A DNA stretch of 64,000 bases, taken from contig NZ_JAFBCK010000001.1 of assembly GCF_016907695.1 (NCBI RefSeq), forward strand, positions 3,382,501-3,446,500, written 5' to 3'. The notes beneath the pieces were generated by a model that saw only the letters and a list, made by a program, of their open reading frames with translations, had not been told where the DNA came from and searched no databases. This document shows, in pieces, positions 37,487 to 45,270 of the stretch. Made by a program: the position numbers and the translations under genes. The first letter of the stretch is position 1. Every line of letters begins with the position of its first letter. The stretch comes from Actinokineospora baliensis (GTDB taxonomy: Bacteria; Actinomycetota; Actinomycetes; Mycobacteriales; Pseudonocardiaceae).

Positions 37487-38643
37487 GCGCCGCGGACCTC
37501 GCCGCCCACTACACCCGGTTCGGGGTGGCCGACCGGCTGCTGCTGACTGGGCACTCGCACCAGGCGTGGCCGGATGTGGCGCTGCAGGGGCAGATCGAGG
37601 CCTTCGACGACGCCGCGCTCGCCGTGGACGAGAAGTGGGGGCGCGCCTTCGCCAAGGCGGACCGGCTGCGCGCGGCCTACGGTGAGCTGGTCGGCGACCC
37701 CGGCGGCGACATCGCGCTGGGCGCCAACACCCACGAGCTCGTCGTCCGGTTCCTGTCCGCGACCGACATCACCGGCCGCCCCAAGCTGGTCACCACCGAT
37801 GGCGAGTTCCACACGCTGCGCAGGCAGTTGGGCAGGCTCGCCGAGGAGTTCGTCCGGATCGTGCGGGTTCCGGCCGAACCGGCGGACACCCTCGCCGAGC
37901 GCCTGGCGTCCGAAGTGGACGACCGCACCGCCGCCGTTCTGGTGTCCTCCGTGCTGTTCGAGACCGCGCGGATCGTGCCGGGACTGGCCGCCGTGGCGAC
38001 CGCCTGCGAGCGGCACGGCGTCGAGCTGCTGGTCGACGCCTACCACGCGCTCGGCGTCGTCCCGTTCAACCTCGACGGCCTCGCCGACGCGTGGGTGGTC
38101 GGCGGTGGCTACAAGTACCTGCAACTGGGTGAGGGCAACTGCTTCCTGCGGCTGCCGCCGCACGCCCAGCACACCCGTCCCGTGATCACCGGCTGGTACG
38201 CCGAGTTCGCCGCGCTCGCCGACGAACGGGACCCCACCCTCGTCGCCTACGGGCCGGGCGCGACGCGCTTCGCCGGGGCCACCTACGACCCGACCAGCCA
38301 CTACCGGGCGGCCAGGGTGCTGGACTTCTTCGCCGAGCAGGACCTCACCCCGACCCGGCTGCGGGAGATCTCCCTGCACCAGAACGGCGTGCTGGCCTCG
38401 GCGTTCGACGAGCTGGGGCTGCCCGACGAGGTCGTCACCCGCGACCGCGACACCCCGCGCACCGCGTTCGCCGGGTTCCTGTCACTGCGCGCGCCGCGAG
38501 CGCAGGAGTTCCAACGCGCGCTGGCCGAGCGCGGTGTCCTCACCGACAGCCGGGGCGAGCACCTGCGGTTCGGGCCCGCGCCCTACCTGCGCGACGACCA
38601 ACTGCGGGCGGCGGTGGCCGCGCTGGGGGAGATCGCGAGCTGA
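37483..38643 (+). CDS. kynU: Kynureninase
   Basis: 386 aa fold-type I PLP enzyme that cleaves kynurenine to anthranilate and alanine. Visible: LTGHSHQAWPD, GANTHELVVRFLSA, SSVLFETARIVPGL, VDAYHALGVVPF with the PLP Asp, and WVVGGGYKYLQLGEGNCFLR with the Schiff-base Lys. Slightly shorter than the ~415-aa classical enzymes. It supplies anthranilate for the CoA ligase encoded divergently. No kynurenine 3-monooxygenase is in the window, which fits the anthranilate branch. Confidence 0.92.
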   Translation: MSAADLAAHYTRFGVADRLLLTGHSHQAWPDVALQGQIEAFDDAALAVDEKWGRAFAKADRLRAAYGELVGDPGGDIALGANTHELVVRFLSATDITGRPKLVTTDGEFHTLRRQLGRLAEEFVRIVRVPAEPADTLAERLASEVDDRTAAVLVSSVLFETARIVPGLAAVATACERHGVELLVDAYHALGVVPFNLDGLADAWVVGGGYKYLQLGEGNCFLRLPPHAQHTRPVITGWYAEFAALADERDPTLVAYGPGATRFAGATYDPTSHYRAARVLDFFAEQDLTPTRLREISLHQNGVLASAFDELGLPDEVVTRDRDTPRTAFAGFLSLRAPRAQEFQRALAERGVLTDSRGEHLRFGPAPYLRDDQLRAAVAALGEIAS

Positions 38644-38650
38644 GCGGGCC

Positions 38651-38681
38651 GCCACCCGGCGACTTAGGATCGCCGGGTGGC
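38651..38681. promoter_or_regulatory. 12-bp perfect inverted repeat over the CDF -10 box and start codon
   Basis: GCCACCCGGCGA (38651-38662), loop CTTAGGA, TCGCCGGGTGGC (38670-38681). The -10 box TAGGAT (38665-38670) lies in the loop and GTG 38677 in the right arm, six nt after the -10, so transcription should start at the GTG. This may be an operator; as RNA it could also end kynU transcripts, since it begins 7 nt after the kynU stop. Confidence 0.6.
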
Positions 38682-39684
38682 ACCAGACACCCAGTCCCAC
38701 GGCGGGGAGAGCACGCTCACGGTGGTGCTCGCCGGATCGGTGAACCTGCTGATCGCGGTGCTCAAACTGGTTGCCGGGCTGATCACCGGCTCGGCGGCGA
38801 TGCTCTCGGAGGCGGTGCACTCGGTCGCCGACACGATCACCGAGGTGCTGCTGCTCACCGCGCTGAAGGTCTCCCGGCGCCCGGCCGACCGCACGCACCC
38901 GTTCGGCTACGGCAAGGCCCGCTACTTCTGGTCCCTCCTCGCGGCGGTCTCGATCTTCGCCTCCGGCTCGATGTTCGCGCTCTACGAGGGCGTCGCCACC
39001 GTGTTCGGCGCGGAAGAGGACCAGACCGCGCCCGTGGTGGCCTACGTCGTGCTGGCCGCCGCGTTCGCCCTGGAATCGGTGTCCTGGGCCCAAGCCCTGC
39101 GCCAAGTGCGCCGCGACGCCGCCGACCAGGGCCGGACCCTACGCGCCCAACTGCGCCACAGCGACGACCCCACGGCCACCACCGTGTTCTACGAGGACTC
39201 CGCCGCGCTATCGGGCCTCCTGCTCGCCTTCGCCGGCGTAGGCCTGCATCACCTCACCGGCGACGCCATCTGGGACGGCATCGCCTCCATCGCCATCGGC
39301 CTGCTGCTCGCCGGGGTGGCGTTTCTGCTCGGCAGGGCAAACGCCGCACTGCTCATCGGCCGCCAAGCCGCCCCCGACCTGGTCTTCGGAGTGCGCGACC
39401 ACCTCTCGGCCGCCCCCGAGATCGACGCGGTGGTGGACCTGCAAACCATGCTGATCGGCACCGACAGCGTGCTCGTGTGCGCCCGCGTCGACTTCGACGA
39501 CACCCTCACGGCGGGGGAGCTGGAACGGGTCTGCGTGCGGCTGGCGGCGGAACTACGGGAGAAGCACCCGGACGTCAGTGAGGTGTTCCTCGAACCGGTG
39601 CCGCGCTCGGACGCCGACCTGCGCGCGGCGGTGCTCGCCCGCTACGGCCCCAGGAAGGGGCAGTCGGGCCGGTTGAGCCAGTAG
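38677..39684 (+). CDS. Cation diffusion facilitator family transporter
   Basis: 335 aa. Six predicted membrane helices; metal-site motifs in helix 2 (AMLSEAVHSVADTITEVLLL, H and D residues) and helix 5 (LLAFAGVGLHHLTGDAIWDGIASIAIGL, in outline). A C-terminal cytoplasmic domain of CDF type follows (EIDAVVDLQTMLIGTDSVLVCARVDFD, in outline). Metal is not readable; Zn2+, Mn2+ or Fe2+ export is typical. The leaderless promoter is embedded in a perfect palindrome, suggesting tight control. Confidence 0.9.
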   Translation: MAPDTQSHGGESTLTVVLAGSVNLLIAVLKLVAGLITGSAAMLSEAVHSVADTITEVLLLTALKVSRRPADRTHPFGYGKARYFWSLLAAVSIFASGSMFALYEGVATVFGAEEDQTAPVVAYVVLAAAFALESVSWAQALRQVRRDAADQGRTLRAQLRHSDDPTATTVFYEDSAALSGLLLAFAGVGLHHLTGDAIWDGIASIAIGLLLAGVAFLLGRANAALLIGRQAAPDLVFGVRDHLSAAPEIDAVVDLQTMLIGTDSVLVCARVDFDDTLTAGELERVCVRLAAELREKHPDVSEVFLEPVPRSDADLRAAVLARYGPRKGQSGRLSQ

Positions 39685-39693
39685 GTCCGACAG

Positions 39694-39755
39694 TCCACAG
39701 TGGAGTTGACTCAACCGCCTCCGCGGTTTCGGTCCGCCCTGTTGTCCACAGTGGA
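39694..39755. repeat. Two iterated palindromes TCCACAGTGGA in an intergenic gap
   Basis: Copies at 39694-39704 and 39745-39755, both followed by G(T)T/GT and 51 bp apart. They lie in the 181-bp convergent gap between the CDF gene and the ATPase gene; nothing else is seen in the gap. Confidence 0.8.
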
Positions 39756-39865
39756 GTGATCGGGTATCGCGGGCTGGTCGGTTGGCGCTGCGGTCGACGG
39801 TGGGGTGGTCGGGTGATGTCTCCGCGCTGGTTCGCCCGCTGGGGTCTCCGGGCCAGTCAGACCGG

Positions 39866-40309
39866 TCAGTCGGTGCTGCGGTCGGCGGTGGAGTGGCCGG
39901 AGCGGTCGCTGGTGGTGTCTTCGCGGGCGAACCAAGCCGTGAACGTCGTGCGGCCGTCGGTCACCGAGAGGTTCACCTCCTCGGCCAGTGCCCGCACGAT
40001 CGCCATCCCGCGCCCGGCCAGCACCACCCCCGACGCCGGTACCCGCCAGCCGATCTCGTCGACCACGGTCACCACGACGACCTCGTCGTCGACGTGGGCG
40101 CTCACCCCGAGCACCGCGGTGCGTTCACCGCCGCGGCCGCCGTTGGCTATCGCGTTGCTCATCGCCTCGTCGGCCGACCACACCGCGTCCTCGCACGTGC
40201 CTTCAGGCACCCCTGCCGTGGTCAACCAGTCCCGCAGCGCGTGCCGCGCGAAGTGCAGCTGCCCCGGCTCGGCGGGCACCGTCACCGCCCACACCGCCAC
40301 ATCCGTCAT
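39866..40309 (-). CDS. Anti-sigma-factor-type ATP-binding protein (HATPase_c_2)
   Basis: 147 aa GHKL-fold domain. N box CEDAVWSADEAMSNAIANGG, G1-like VVDEIGWRVP and G2-like LAGRGMAIVRALAEEVNL are visible. It lacks a receiver or sensor domain, as in RsbW/SpoIIAB-type serine kinases and actinomycete ATP-binding regulators. No sigma factor or antagonist adjoins it, so its partner is unknown. Confidence 0.85.
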   Translation of the reverse strand: MTDVAVWAVTVPAEPGQLHFARHALRDWLTTAGVPEGTCEDAVWSADEAMSNAIANGGRGGERTAVLGVSAHVDDEVVVVTVVDEIGWRVPASGVVLAGRGMAIVRALAEEVNLSVTDGRTTFTAWFAREDTTSDRSGHSTADRSTD

Positions 40310-40364
40310 GCATCGGGAATACCTCGACCGCCGGGGGTGAAACGGTCGCGTGGTGGTGAACCCG

Positions 40365-41276
40365 TCACGCGGCGTCGGTGCCGACCAGTTCCGAGCGGTG
40401 TTCGCGCAGCGCCAGCAGCAGCCCCTGGGTGGTCGACCACGGGCTGACCACGACCGCGTCGTGCCCGGTGACCTCCATCAACGCCCGCGCGGCCACCGCG
40501 CCCGCCAGCGACTGCTCGGCGCGGTGCCGGGAGATGCCCGGCAGCTTCGCCCGCCGCCGCGCCGACAACCGGGCCAGGCGCGGGATCCAGCGGTCCAGGT
40601 CGGTCACCCGCAGGGTGCGCCTGCCCGCGAGCTTGGCCAGACCGCCGAACACCTTCGAGCACCCCACCGCGCGGCCCCGGTGCAGCGCGGCCAGGTCGTC
40701 TTCGGTGAGCGCGCGCCGGATCAGCTCGGCCACCTCGGCTTCGCGGTGGACCAACCCCAGCGCGGTCAGCGTGCGCGCCCCGTAGGGCAGCGACTCGGCG
40801 ACCAGCGGCTCGTCCGCGGCCCCGGTGGCCACCTCCACGGTCCCGCCGCCCACGTCGAGCACGGTCAGCGTGCCCTCCTTGCCCGACCAGCGGCGCGCCG
40901 CCAGGTAGGCGAGCTGTGCCTCCTGCTGGCCGGTGAAGGTCCGCAGCACCACCCCGGTGCGCCTGGCGATGCGCCGCACCACCTCGTCGGCGTTGGCCGC
41001 GTCGCGGACCGAGGAGGTGGCGAACGGCACGAACTCGCCGATCGGCAGCCCAGCGCGCCGCGCCCGGCCGCGCACCGCCGCGATCGCCGCGGCGATGGCG
41101 TCGACGCCCTCGGCGCGCAGCCGCCCGGAGGCGTCGAGGCCGCGGTCGAGGCGCAGCCGGACCTTGTCCGAGTACAGCGGGGTCAGCGGGGCGTTCTGGT
41201 CCGCCGCGACGACGAGCAGGTGCGCGCTGAAGCTGCCGACGTCGAGCACACCGACGGTGTCGAGCTGTGGGCGCAT
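40365..41276 (-). CDS. Ppx/GppA phosphatase family protein
   Basis: 303 aa, ASKHA fold. Motifs: VGVLDVGSFSAHLLVV (phosphate-1), FATSSVRDAANADEVVRRI, GQQEAQLAYLAARRW, VLDVGGGTVEVATG (phosphate-2) and PYGARTLTALGL. It corresponds to the short actinobacterial exopolyphosphatase/pppGpp hydrolase type (~300-330 aa). Which substrate it prefers cannot be told from sequence. It lies 55 bp after the divergent regulatory gap, on the same strand as the anti-sigma-like gene. Confidence 0.88.
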   Translation of the reverse strand: MRPQLDTVGVLDVGSFSAHLLVVAADQNAPLTPLYSDKVRLRLDRGLDASGRLRAEGVDAIAAAIAAVRGRARRAGLPIGEFVPFATSSVRDAANADEVVRRIARRTGVVLRTFTGQQEAQLAYLAARRWSGKEGTLTVLDVGGGTVEVATGAADEPLVAESLPYGARTLTALGLVHREAEVAELIRRALTEDDLAALHRGRAVGCSKVFGGLAKLAGRRTLRVTDLDRWIPRLARLSARRRAKLPGISRHRAEQSLAGAVAARALMEVTGHDAVVVSPWSTTQGLLLALREHRSELVGTDAA

Positions 41277-41454
41277 CGCTGCTTCCTGTCCGGGTCCGGC
41301 GTTGGTGATATGCCTCTTATGTCAGTGGTATGGGGGTAATTGTTACTCGCCGCCGCGAGTTGGCAAATCCACCGAACCTGTACGGGTGTCGTCGACCAGT
41401 GTAAACGGGCCTTCCGGACACCGCCGAAACCCGATCGGGCGAGGTCGGTCGCGG

Positions 41455-41460
41455 TATACA
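41455..41460 (+). promoter_or_regulatory. Candidate -10 box upstream of the LigD-type polymerase gene
   Basis: TATACA in an AT-richer stretch of the 222-bp divergent gap; it would give a ~32-nt leader. A weaker CACAGT (41487-41492) sits six nt before GTG 41499 in the leaderless position. Confidence 0.35.
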
Positions 41461-41498
41461 GTGGAATTCCGCCGTCACCCCTGTGGCACAGTGGGTGG

Positions 41499-42458
41499 GT
41501 GACGAGCGACGAGAACCGCGACGGTGTGTCGCTGACCAACCTCGACCAGCCCCTGTTCGACGGAGCGGACGCCACCAAACGCACCCTCGTCGACTACCTG
41601 ACCGCCGTGGCCGAGCGGATGCTGCCCGGCCTGCGCGAGCGGCCGCTGTCGGTGGTGCGGATCCGCCCGGGGCAGCCGCCGTTCATGCAGAAGAACACCC
41701 CGAAGTACACCCCGGAGTGGGTGCGCACCACCCGGCTGTGGGCCGAGAGCAGCAAGCGCGAGATCAACTACGTGGTGTGCGATGACCGCAAGACCCTGGT
41801 GTGGCTGGGCAACCAGCGCGCGGTCGAGTACCACGTCCCGCTGTTCCGCTCCGACGACAACCGCCAGCGGCACCTCGTGCTCGACCTGGATCCCCCACCG
41901 GAGGCCGGTTTCGACGCGGTCGTCGCCGCGGCCGCCTTGGTGCGCCAGGCGTTGACCAACGACGGGCTCGCCGCCGCCGTGAAGACCAGTGGCTCCAAGG
42001 GTGTCCACATCCTGGTACCCCTGAACCCCGCCGACGCCGACGACATCGCCGCCGCCACCCGCGCCCTGGCCGCCCGCGCCGAACGCCTCGACCCCACCAC
42101 CGCCACCACCGCCTACATCAAGGACGACCGCCACGGAAAGGTCTTCCTCGACTCCACCCGGGCCTACGGCGCCACCATCGCCGCCCCCTACAGCCCCCGA
42201 ATCCGCCCCGGCGTCCCGGTCTCCTTCCCCGTCCCGTGGGACGACCTCGACCGGGTCACCCCCGCCGACTTCACCATCCGCACCGCCCTGGACCTCCTCG
42301 GCGACACCGACCCCTGGTCCGAGCTGATGCCCACTCCCCAATCCCTCCCGGAAGACCTGGTCGCCGAAGGCCACACCATCCCGGTCGCCCGCGTCCAAGC
42401 CATGCACGAGGGCAAACGCCGCGCCAAAGCGCGCGAGGCGGCGGAGAAAGAGAAGTAG
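41499..42458 (+). CDS. Stand-alone LigD-type polymerase/primase domain protein (Prim-Pol)
   Basis: 319 aa from GTG 41499. Archaeo-eukaryotic primase fold of the LigD PolDom: PPFMQKNTPKYTPEW near the N-terminus, catalytic LVLDLDPPPEAGFD (two Asp), nucleotide site KTSGSKGVHILVPL, and KDDRHGKVFLDSTRAYGATI with APYSPRIRPGVPVSFPV after it. Extends or fills ends in NHEJ-type and other repair. No ligase, nuclease or ku gene adjoins it. It ends exactly where the convergent TlpA gene ends. Confidence 0.9.
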   Translation: MTSDENRDGVSLTNLDQPLFDGADATKRTLVDYLTAVAERMLPGLRERPLSVVRIRPGQPPFMQKNTPKYTPEWVRTTRLWAESSKREINYVVCDDRKTLVWLGNQRAVEYHVPLFRSDDNRQRHLVLDLDPPPEAGFDAVVAAAALVRQALTNDGLAAAVKTSGSKGVHILVPLNPADADDIAAATRALAARAERLDPTTATTAYIKDDRHGKVFLDSTRAYGATIAAPYSPRIRPGVPVSFPVPWDDLDRVTPADFTIRTALDLLGDTDPWSELMPTPQSLPEDLVAEGHTIPVARVQAMHEGKRRAKAREAAEKEK

Positions 42459-43016
42459 TCAGGGCGCCGACTCGTTGGCGACCGCCCGCACGACCGGAAC
42501 CAGTTCAGACCGCAACAGCCCACCCACGAACAACGACGCGACCCGATGCTCCCTATCGAGCACAAGCGTCGTCGGCACGGCCACGCTGCGGTACTTCTTC
42601 AGCTTCAGCATCGTGCGCGCGGCCGGATCGTAGATCGAGCCGTACGGCACCCCTCGGTCCCGCACGAAATCCACAGCGAACCCCCGATCGTTGTCCCGGA
42701 CATCAATCCCGAGAAACTCCACCGGCAGATCCGCCACCTCCTCCCGAGCCCCGATCAGGTGCTCGGTCTCGCCCCGGCAGGGACCGCACCAGGCCCCCCA
42801 GATGTTGACCACCACGACCTCGCCGGAGAAGTCCCCCAACGACACAGCCGTCCCCGGGGACAACAGGCTCTCGCCACTGAGCTCCTCGATGGCAACCCGG
42901 TCGCCCGCAGGGATGATCGCACCATTGACGTTGCCCACGCGCGCAGTTTCCGATTGCGTCGACGAACAACCTGAAACAACCGCCAAAATCGCCAATGCGA
43001 CTACCCGCGCTCGCAT
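42459..43016 (-). CDS. TlpA/ResA-like thioredoxin lipoprotein
   Basis: 185 aa from ATG 43016, preferred because GGGGGG precedes it; an in-frame GTG/ATG lies 21 nt upstream. Signal peptide with lipobox VVSGCSS, so membrane-anchored outside the cytoplasm. The thioredoxin fold carries WGAWCGPCRGE (CxxC) and the cis-Pro in SVAVPTTLVLDRE. It probably reduces extracytoplasmic disulfides, e.g. in cytochrome c maturation, though no ccs genes are nearby. Upstream lies the fifth palindrome. Confidence 0.92.
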   Translation of the reverse strand: MRARVVALAILAVVSGCSSTQSETARVGNVNGAIIPAGDRVAIEELSGESLLSPGTAVSLGDFSGEVVVVNIWGAWCGPCRGETEHLIGAREEVADLPVEFLGIDVRDNDRGFAVDFVRDRGVPYGSIYDPAARTMLKLKKYRSVAVPTTLVLDREHRVASLFVGGLLRSELVPVVRAVANESAP

Positions 43017-43059
43017 TGCCCCCCGAACTGATCCCATTTCTCACATTCTAGCGGACGCC

Positions 43060-43193
43060 AGAAGTTCCGGTACCAACCCAGCCCCCGAGCCGGCCCGCCC
43101 AAACCCAGCCCACCGAGCCAACCCCGCCAACCCACCCCACCGAGCCGACCCACCCAGCCCAACCACCGCCCCCGGAAGTCGCTGGTGCCAACT
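43060..43193. repeat. C-rich short tandem repeats beside palindrome 5
   Basis: Drifting units such as CCAGCCC(C)CCGAGCCGGCCCGCC and CCCACCGAGCCAACCCCGCC, the same type as those at 11044-11720, ending with CGGAAGTCGCTGGTGCC, a relative of the CTCGGAGGCCGCT flank. No gene. Confidence 0.7.
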
Positions 43194-43338
43194 GCTCGAT
43201 GGGGTGGACCTGTTTTGTGTGGGGGGACGATAGTCGTAGCCTTGCCTCGCTGCAGGGCCATGCTTTTCGGCCCCTGCTTTGCGGTCCTGCCACGACTGTC
43301 GTAGGGGCCCCACGCAAAACAGGTCCACCACATCGAGC
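43194..43338. repeat. ~145-bp palindromic element, copy 5 (subfamily B, flipped core)
   Basis: 145 bp, 31 kb away from the other four copies. Outer arms GATGGGGTGGACCTG and CAGGTCCACCACATC. Its core, read on the minus strand, matches the plus-strand core of copies 1-3 (e.g. GGCAGGACCGCAAAGC, GAAAAGCATGGCCCTGCAGC), whereas its left flank keeps the plus orientation. It lies in the gene-free 43017-43427 gap. Confidence 0.9.
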
Positions 43339-43360
43339 CTGCACTCAAATCGCGGATCGG

Positions 43361-43412
43361 CGCGCGATGCCGAAGGCGAGCCGACGATCCGATGCAATGC
43401 CGAAGGCGAGCC
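43361..43412. repeat. Two tandem copies of ATGCCGAAGGCGAGCCGAC
   Basis: Copies near 43367-43385 and 43398-43416, each preceded by GC or CA. A third copy with one change is at 11896 beside palindrome 4. It is found only next to the flipped (B) palindromes. Confidence 0.75.
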
Positions 43413-43427
43413 GACCAGGACCCCGAA

Positions 43428-43745
43428 TCACCCGCGCGACACATCCCGATAATGGAGCCAGAACGTGTGGGCGTCGAGCACGTGCAGCCCCTGCCTCCCG
43501 AAGACGAGGAACCCGCTCAAGCGCAGCGGATGAGCGCCGGTCTGGTCGGTGAGGACGCCTGTTGGGGGGTGGTCTGTGGTGTCGATGCCGAAGGTGACCT
43601 CTGGGGCGACCTTTCCCTGTTGGCGCAGGGCGGTGACCCACTGGCTGATGGCGGGCAGGGTCGACGGATCGGTGTAGTGCGCTGCCTGGACCGGGGTGGG
43701 CCAGGGTAGGTAGTACCTGGCCACGGTCCCCTTGGAGCCTCTCAC
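43428..43745 (-). CDS. Small protein of unknown function under a LexA-type box
   Basis: 105 aa from GTG 43745. Soluble, rich in aromatic and His residues (ARYYLPWPTPVQAAHYTDP; HVLDAHTFWLHYRD); no known motif recognised. The promoter is unusually clear: -10 TAGACT ends 7 nt before the GTG (leaderless) and a perfect palindrome TCGAACACGTGTTCGA, matching the mycobacterial SOS box, covers the -35 region. That argues it is a real, DNA-damage-inducible gene. It lies between palindrome 5 and the BAHD-like gene. Confidence 0.7.
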   Translation of the reverse strand: MRGSKGTVARYYLPWPTPVQAAHYTDPSTLPAISQWVTALRQQGKVAPEVTFGIDTTDHPPTGVLTDQTGAHPLRLSGFLVFGRQGLHVLDAHTFWLHYRDVSRG

Positions 43746-43752
43746 GGACCCG

Positions 43753-43758
43753 AGTCTA
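43753..43758 (-). promoter_or_regulatory. -10 box of the LexA-box gene
   Basis: Minus-strand TAGACT, then seven nt, then the GTG start at 43745; no ribosome-binding site. The -35 position falls in the LexA-type palindrome. Confidence 0.6.
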
Positions 43759-43767
43759 GCAGCTCAC

Positions 43768-43783
43768 TCGAACACGTGTTCGA
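43768..43783. promoter_or_regulatory. Perfect LexA (SOS) box
   Basis: TCGAACACGTGTTCGA, a 16-bp perfect palindrome fitting the actinobacterial/Gram-positive consensus TCGAAC-N4-GTTCGA. Its centre lies about 30 bp before the predicted start of the 43428-43745 gene and overlaps that promoter's -35. It is 3 bp beyond the end of the BAHD-like gene, which it cannot control. Confidence 0.75.
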
Positions 43784-43786
43784 ACG

Positions 43787-45139
43787 TCAGGCCAACTTGC
43801 GGATCTCCCCGGCCAGCGCGGGCAGCTCCTCCGCCGGGTCCCGGTACCGGTGCAGGGCCGCACGCCCGGCCTCGCCGCGCAGCACCGTGGCCAGGCGGGC
43901 GGGGACGGCGATGGTGAACAGGAGGCCGCGGTTGTCGAACCCCTCCACGACCCAGGCGACCCAGGGCAGTTGCAGGTTGGAGGTGGGGCTGAAGAACACC
44001 GGCTGCTTGCCGTCGAAGGTGACGTCGTAGATGCCGAAGCGGCTCCAGTTGGTGATGGTGAAGGTGCGCTGGTCGGGGTCGAAGCCGACCGGGACGCACT
44101 CGCCGAGCCGGGAGCGGCCGATGGACTCCAGGAACGCCCGGTTGGCCCGCAGGTTGAGCTGCGCGCGCGGGAAGTCGGCCACCGCGTCGCGGATCAGCCC
44201 GGCGATGACCTCGGCGGGGGCGTCGGGCGGGCAGGTCACGAACATCTCGCCGACGAGGTTGCCGATGACGCCCTCGTCGAGGCCGAGGAAGCGGCGGACG
44301 TTGACCGGCATCGCGATCGACCGCGCGGCCCCGGTGTCGCCCGCCAGCGCGCGCACCGCGTTCGTCACGTGGCCGCACAGCACGTCGTTGACCGACAGCC
44401 GCCGCCCCGCCGCCGCGCTGACCTCCTCGCGCAGCCGGGCGATCTCGGCGTCGGTGAAGTACACCTGGACCGTGCGGTTGGCCCGCACCGCGCCCTGGAA
44501 CTCCGCGCCGATCCGCTCGGCCTGCTCCGGGGTGGGCAGCCGGAACCCGGGGCGGCCGGAGTCGGTCGGCGGCAGCACCTCGTCGAGGAAGCCGTCCGGG
44601 TCGGTGAGCAGGGTGATCGCGGGCGGCTCGGTGCCCTCGGTGGCCGCCGACCAGGCCCGGACCAGGAACATGAAGCTGGCCAGGTCGCCGACGGAGTGGT
44701 GGAACGAGCAGCCCAGGGCCGAGGTGCCGTCGGCGAGCACGGTCAGCCGGACGGTCAGCAGCGGGTGCCCGCCCTGGCGCGCCTCCCGCGCCTGGACGTG
44801 GTCGACGAAGTCGGCGCCGGGCAGCGTCACCCGGCCGATCGCCTTGGGCAGGGTCTCGTCGAGGTCGTAGACCTCCAGCGGGATGCCCGAGTCGTCGCAG
44901 ACGATCTCCAGGACGTCGCCGGTGGTGCGCAGCCGCCCGGCGAAGGCGGGCACCGCGGCCAGCGCCCTCGCCAAGCCGTCGGCGAGGCGGTCGGGGTCGG
45001 GCGTGTGCGGGAAGAAGAACACCACCGACACCGGGACGTCGGCGATGACGGTGTCGGTCACCCCGCAGGTGATCACCGTCCCCGGTGCCGATCCGACCCG
45101 GACGGTCCGCGTCGAACGCAGGTGGGGCCATCCGCTCAT
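43787..45139 (-). CDS. BAHD-like acyltransferase (transferase family PF02458 type)
   Basis: 450 aa from ATG 45139 (AAAGGA about 9 nt upstream); an in-frame upstream start is unlikely. The catalytic HxxxD is in GCSFHHSVGDLASFMF (second His). Toward the C-terminus, ITNWSRFGIYDVTFDGKQPVFF resembles the DFGWG region of plant BAHD enzymes in position. The two-lobed chloramphenicol acetyltransferase-like fold also resembles NRPS condensation domains, so a condensation-like enzyme is the alternative. Substrates cannot be told; no biosynthetic partner adjoins it. Confidence 0.75.
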   Translation of the reverse strand: MSGWPHLRSTRTVRVGSAPGTVITCGVTDTVIADVPVSVVFFFPHTPDPDRLADGLARALAAVPAFAGRLRTTGDVLEIVCDDSGIPLEVYDLDETLPKAIGRVTLPGADFVDHVQAREARQGGHPLLTVRLTVLADGTSALGCSFHHSVGDLASFMFLVRAWSAATEGTEPPAITLLTDPDGFLDEVLPPTDSGRPGFRLPTPEQAERIGAEFQGAVRANRTVQVYFTDAEIARLREEVSAAAGRRLSVNDVLCGHVTNAVRALAGDTGAARSIAMPVNVRRFLGLDEGVIGNLVGEMFVTCPPDAPAEVIAGLIRDAVADFPRAQLNLRANRAFLESIGRSRLGECVPVGFDPDQRTFTITNWSRFGIYDVTFDGKQPVFFSPTSNLQLPWVAWVVEGFDNRGLLFTIAVPARLATVLRGEAGRAALHRYRDPAEELPALAGEIRKLA

Positions 45140-45224
45140 CGCTCGGGTCCTTTCCCAGGTGGGTTGGGGGAACCGTAGATCAGCGGGACCCGGCCCGACA
45201 GACTCCATTCGTCCTACGCGGCAA

Positions 45225-45255
45225 GGGGTCCCCGGCGGCATCCGCCGGGGACCCC
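45225..45255 (-). terminator. Intrinsic terminator after the chitinase gene
   Basis: Perfect 14-bp stem GGGGTCCCCGGCGG / CCGCCGGGGACCCC with a 3-nt loop, starting 15 nt after the chitinase stop on the minus strand. Confidence 0.75.
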
Positions 45256-45270
45256 GTTACGCCACTTGTC

